Assembly: GCA_016871475.1 (NCBI GenBank)
Contig: VHDG01000010.1
Coordinates: 1 to 16,130, forward strand
Direction: 5' to 3'
Origin: Verrucomicrobiota bacterium
GTDB taxonomy: Bacteria > Verrucomicrobiota > Verrucomicrobiia > Limisphaerales > UBA11320
Length of the DNA stretch: 16,130 bases
Of this stretch, positions 15,581 to 16,130 are shown in pieces. Made by a program: the position numbers and the translations under genes. Under the pieces are notes generated by a model, which did no database searches, had not been told where the DNA came from, and was given only the letters and a program-made list of their open reading frames with translations. Within the stretch, counting starts at the first letter, position 1. Each line of letters begins with the position of its first letter.

Positions 15581-15801
15581 GGCCTGGATCGGGTGAACAG
15601 CCTCACAAACGCTCAAGACGGAGTCAATGAGCGAGCAGTCAAAGAACCTGCAAACAATGGAGAAGGCCGACCAGACGATGACCGCCTACGGAATCGTCAT
15701 GGCTGGGCGTGTAGTCGACCCAAAGTGATTCACAGGTGACGAGGGGAGCTCGGCAAAGCTCCCCCGAAGCGGCGTGTGAACAGCTTTTGAGCCGGCACGC
15801 C
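15581..15801. other. Upstream region of the nucleotide-sugar operon, no confident gene
   Basis: This stretch should hold the promoter for the minus-strand operon, but I could not find a convincing -35/-10 pair. A TTGACT (minus strand, around 15643-15638) lacks a matching -10. A 33-codon plus-strand frame (15627-15728) begins with ATG three nucleotides after GGAG. It is too short to call a gene and has no recognised family. Confidence 0.4.
15743..15764. other. Perfect 8-bp stem hairpin
   Basis: GGGGAGCT at 15743-15750 pairs perfectly with AGCTCCCC at 15757-15764 across a 6-nt loop (CGGCAA). No T-run follows on either strand, so it is not a standard intrinsic terminator. It lies between the four-helix-bundle remnant and the start of the nucleotide-sugar operon, where it could limit readthrough or be part of a small repeat. 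Confidence 0.5.
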
Positions 15802-15984
15802 TCAAGCCGTGCTCGCGCGCCGAGAGTCTGTCGAACCGGTGGTGAGGCAGGCTCTTAGCCTCGGAGGCGCAATCGTGATCGGCGCTTGGTCTTCGATGCC
15901 AAGGAGTCCTTCGTGCAGTCGGTAACTCGAGTTCAGGGACGTTTGATAGACTTCTAGCTTTTCAGGGTCGAGAGGGCGGTTCAT
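15802..15984 (-). pseudogene. Remnant of a four-helix-bundle (23S rRNA intervening-sequence-type) protein gene
   Basis: An open frame of 60 codons with a good ribosome binding site (GAGGA 4 nt before the ATG at 15984). Its first 17 or so residues, MNRPLDPEKLEVYQTSL, look like the N-terminus of the four-helix-bundle proteins related to the S23/IVP family found within or outside 23S rRNA intervening sequences, usually about 120 residues long. After that the similarity stops: the bundle core is missing, and the remainder (ending PRLRACLTTGSTDSRRASTA) is low-complexity, Arg/Ser/Thr-rich and not bundle-like. I read this as an internally deleted copy that happens to stay open. It could also be a short gene in its own right. 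The family call rests on the N-terminal motif alone and on memory of the family, so it is moderate at best. It lies upstream of, and in the same direction as, the nucleotide-sugar operon. Confidence 0.5.
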
Positions 15985-15993
15985 GTGTCCTCA

Positions 15994-16011
15994 ATTACGA
16001 TTACGATTACG
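15994..16011. repeat. Three tandem copies of a hexanucleotide, (ATTACG)3
   Basis: Three exact tandem copies of ATTACG on the plus strand, read CGTAAT on the minus strand. They lie 9 bp upstream of the four-helix-bundle remnant start, directly before its TGAGGA ribosome binding site. Copy-number change by slippage could alter spacing between promoter and gene. A short G-rich run (GAGGGGAGGGGG, 16011-16022) adjoins it. Confidence 0.8.
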
Positions 16012-16130
16012 AGGGGAGGGGGACGCGAGTCGAAAAAAGTGAGATGCAAATGGGGCGGATCCACAGCCAGCTATCGCAGCGCTACGTACCGGAGAGTCAT
16101 GGCGCTCGCATTCGGAAATAGGATGCACCG
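16012..16130. other. Right edge, no gene recognised
   Basis: I see no coding frame, RNA gene or clear repeat in this last 119 bp. It should contain the promoter of the four-helix-bundle remnant on the minus strand. It has small self-complementary words such as AGCGCT and TACGTA but no extended inverted repeat. Confidence 0.5.

Noticed and set aside
15581..15616. 12-residue N-terminal extension of the GalU-like protein from TTG 15616
   Set aside because: No ribosome binding site precedes the TTG, and the family usually begins a few residues before the first beta strand, which fits ATG 15580.
14963..15739. A 258-codon plus-strand frame antisense to the GalU-like gene
   Set aside because: The minus-strand gene has clear family motifs; the plus-strand translation has none.
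15743..15764. Hairpin considered as an intrinsic terminator
   Set aside because: The stem is strong but there is no T-run after it on either strand.

Overview
The window is about 16 kb of fairly GC-rich bacterial DNA with no rRNA, tRNA, CRISPR array or recognisable transposase. The organism is most likely a member of the Verrucomicrobiota (PVC superphylum). The strongest hint is the 1391-residue secreted protein that joins a LamG-like domain, a dehydrogenase-type beta-propeller, a CxxCH cytochrome c domain and a ThuA-like domain. That style is typical of Verrucomicrobiota and Planctomycetota. The fused MFS/spermidine-synthase-like protein and the four-helix-bundle remnant fit the same assignment. 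This is inference from gene content; no marker gene was compared.

Left part (1-1734, minus strand): a ferrous-iron uptake operon, read right to left as a Cys-containing FeoA-like protein, a canonical FeoA and FeoB. FeoB runs off the left edge. A 164-bp divergent region (1735-1898) separates it from lepA-lepB on the plus strand: the ribosomal back-translocase EF4, then a type I signal peptidase with an unusually long insertion between its catalytic Ser and Lys. This housekeeping pair ends at about 4903. It converges on the next block across a 130-bp spacer with a possible hairpin terminator.

Central and right part (5034-15580, minus strand): four genes with gaps of only 16-26 nt, probably one operon transcribed right to left. 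The order is (1) a divergent GalU-like sugar-phosphate nucleotidyltransferase; (2) a 1126-residue protein fusing a fucokinase-like GHMP sugar kinase to a UDP-sugar pyrophosphorylase-like (UDPGP family) domain; (3) the large secreted propeller/cytochrome c/ThuA protein; (4) a polytopic membrane protein with a C-terminal spermidine-synthase-like domain. Genes 1 and 2 look like a cytoplasmic module that phosphorylates a sugar at C1 and activates it as a nucleotide sugar. The domain order is the reverse of known bifunctional fucokinase/GDP-fucose pyrophosphorylases, and the pyrophosphorylase belongs to a different family. Genes 3 and 4 act in the envelope. The sugar and the final product cannot be read from the sequence. 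This operon is the most interesting part of the window.

Right edge (15581-16130): non-coding or degenerate sequence with an 8-bp-stem hairpin, a 60-codon remnant of a four-helix-bundle (23S rRNA intervening-sequence-type) protein gene with a good ribosome binding site, and a (CGTAAT)3 hexanucleotide repeat just upstream of it.
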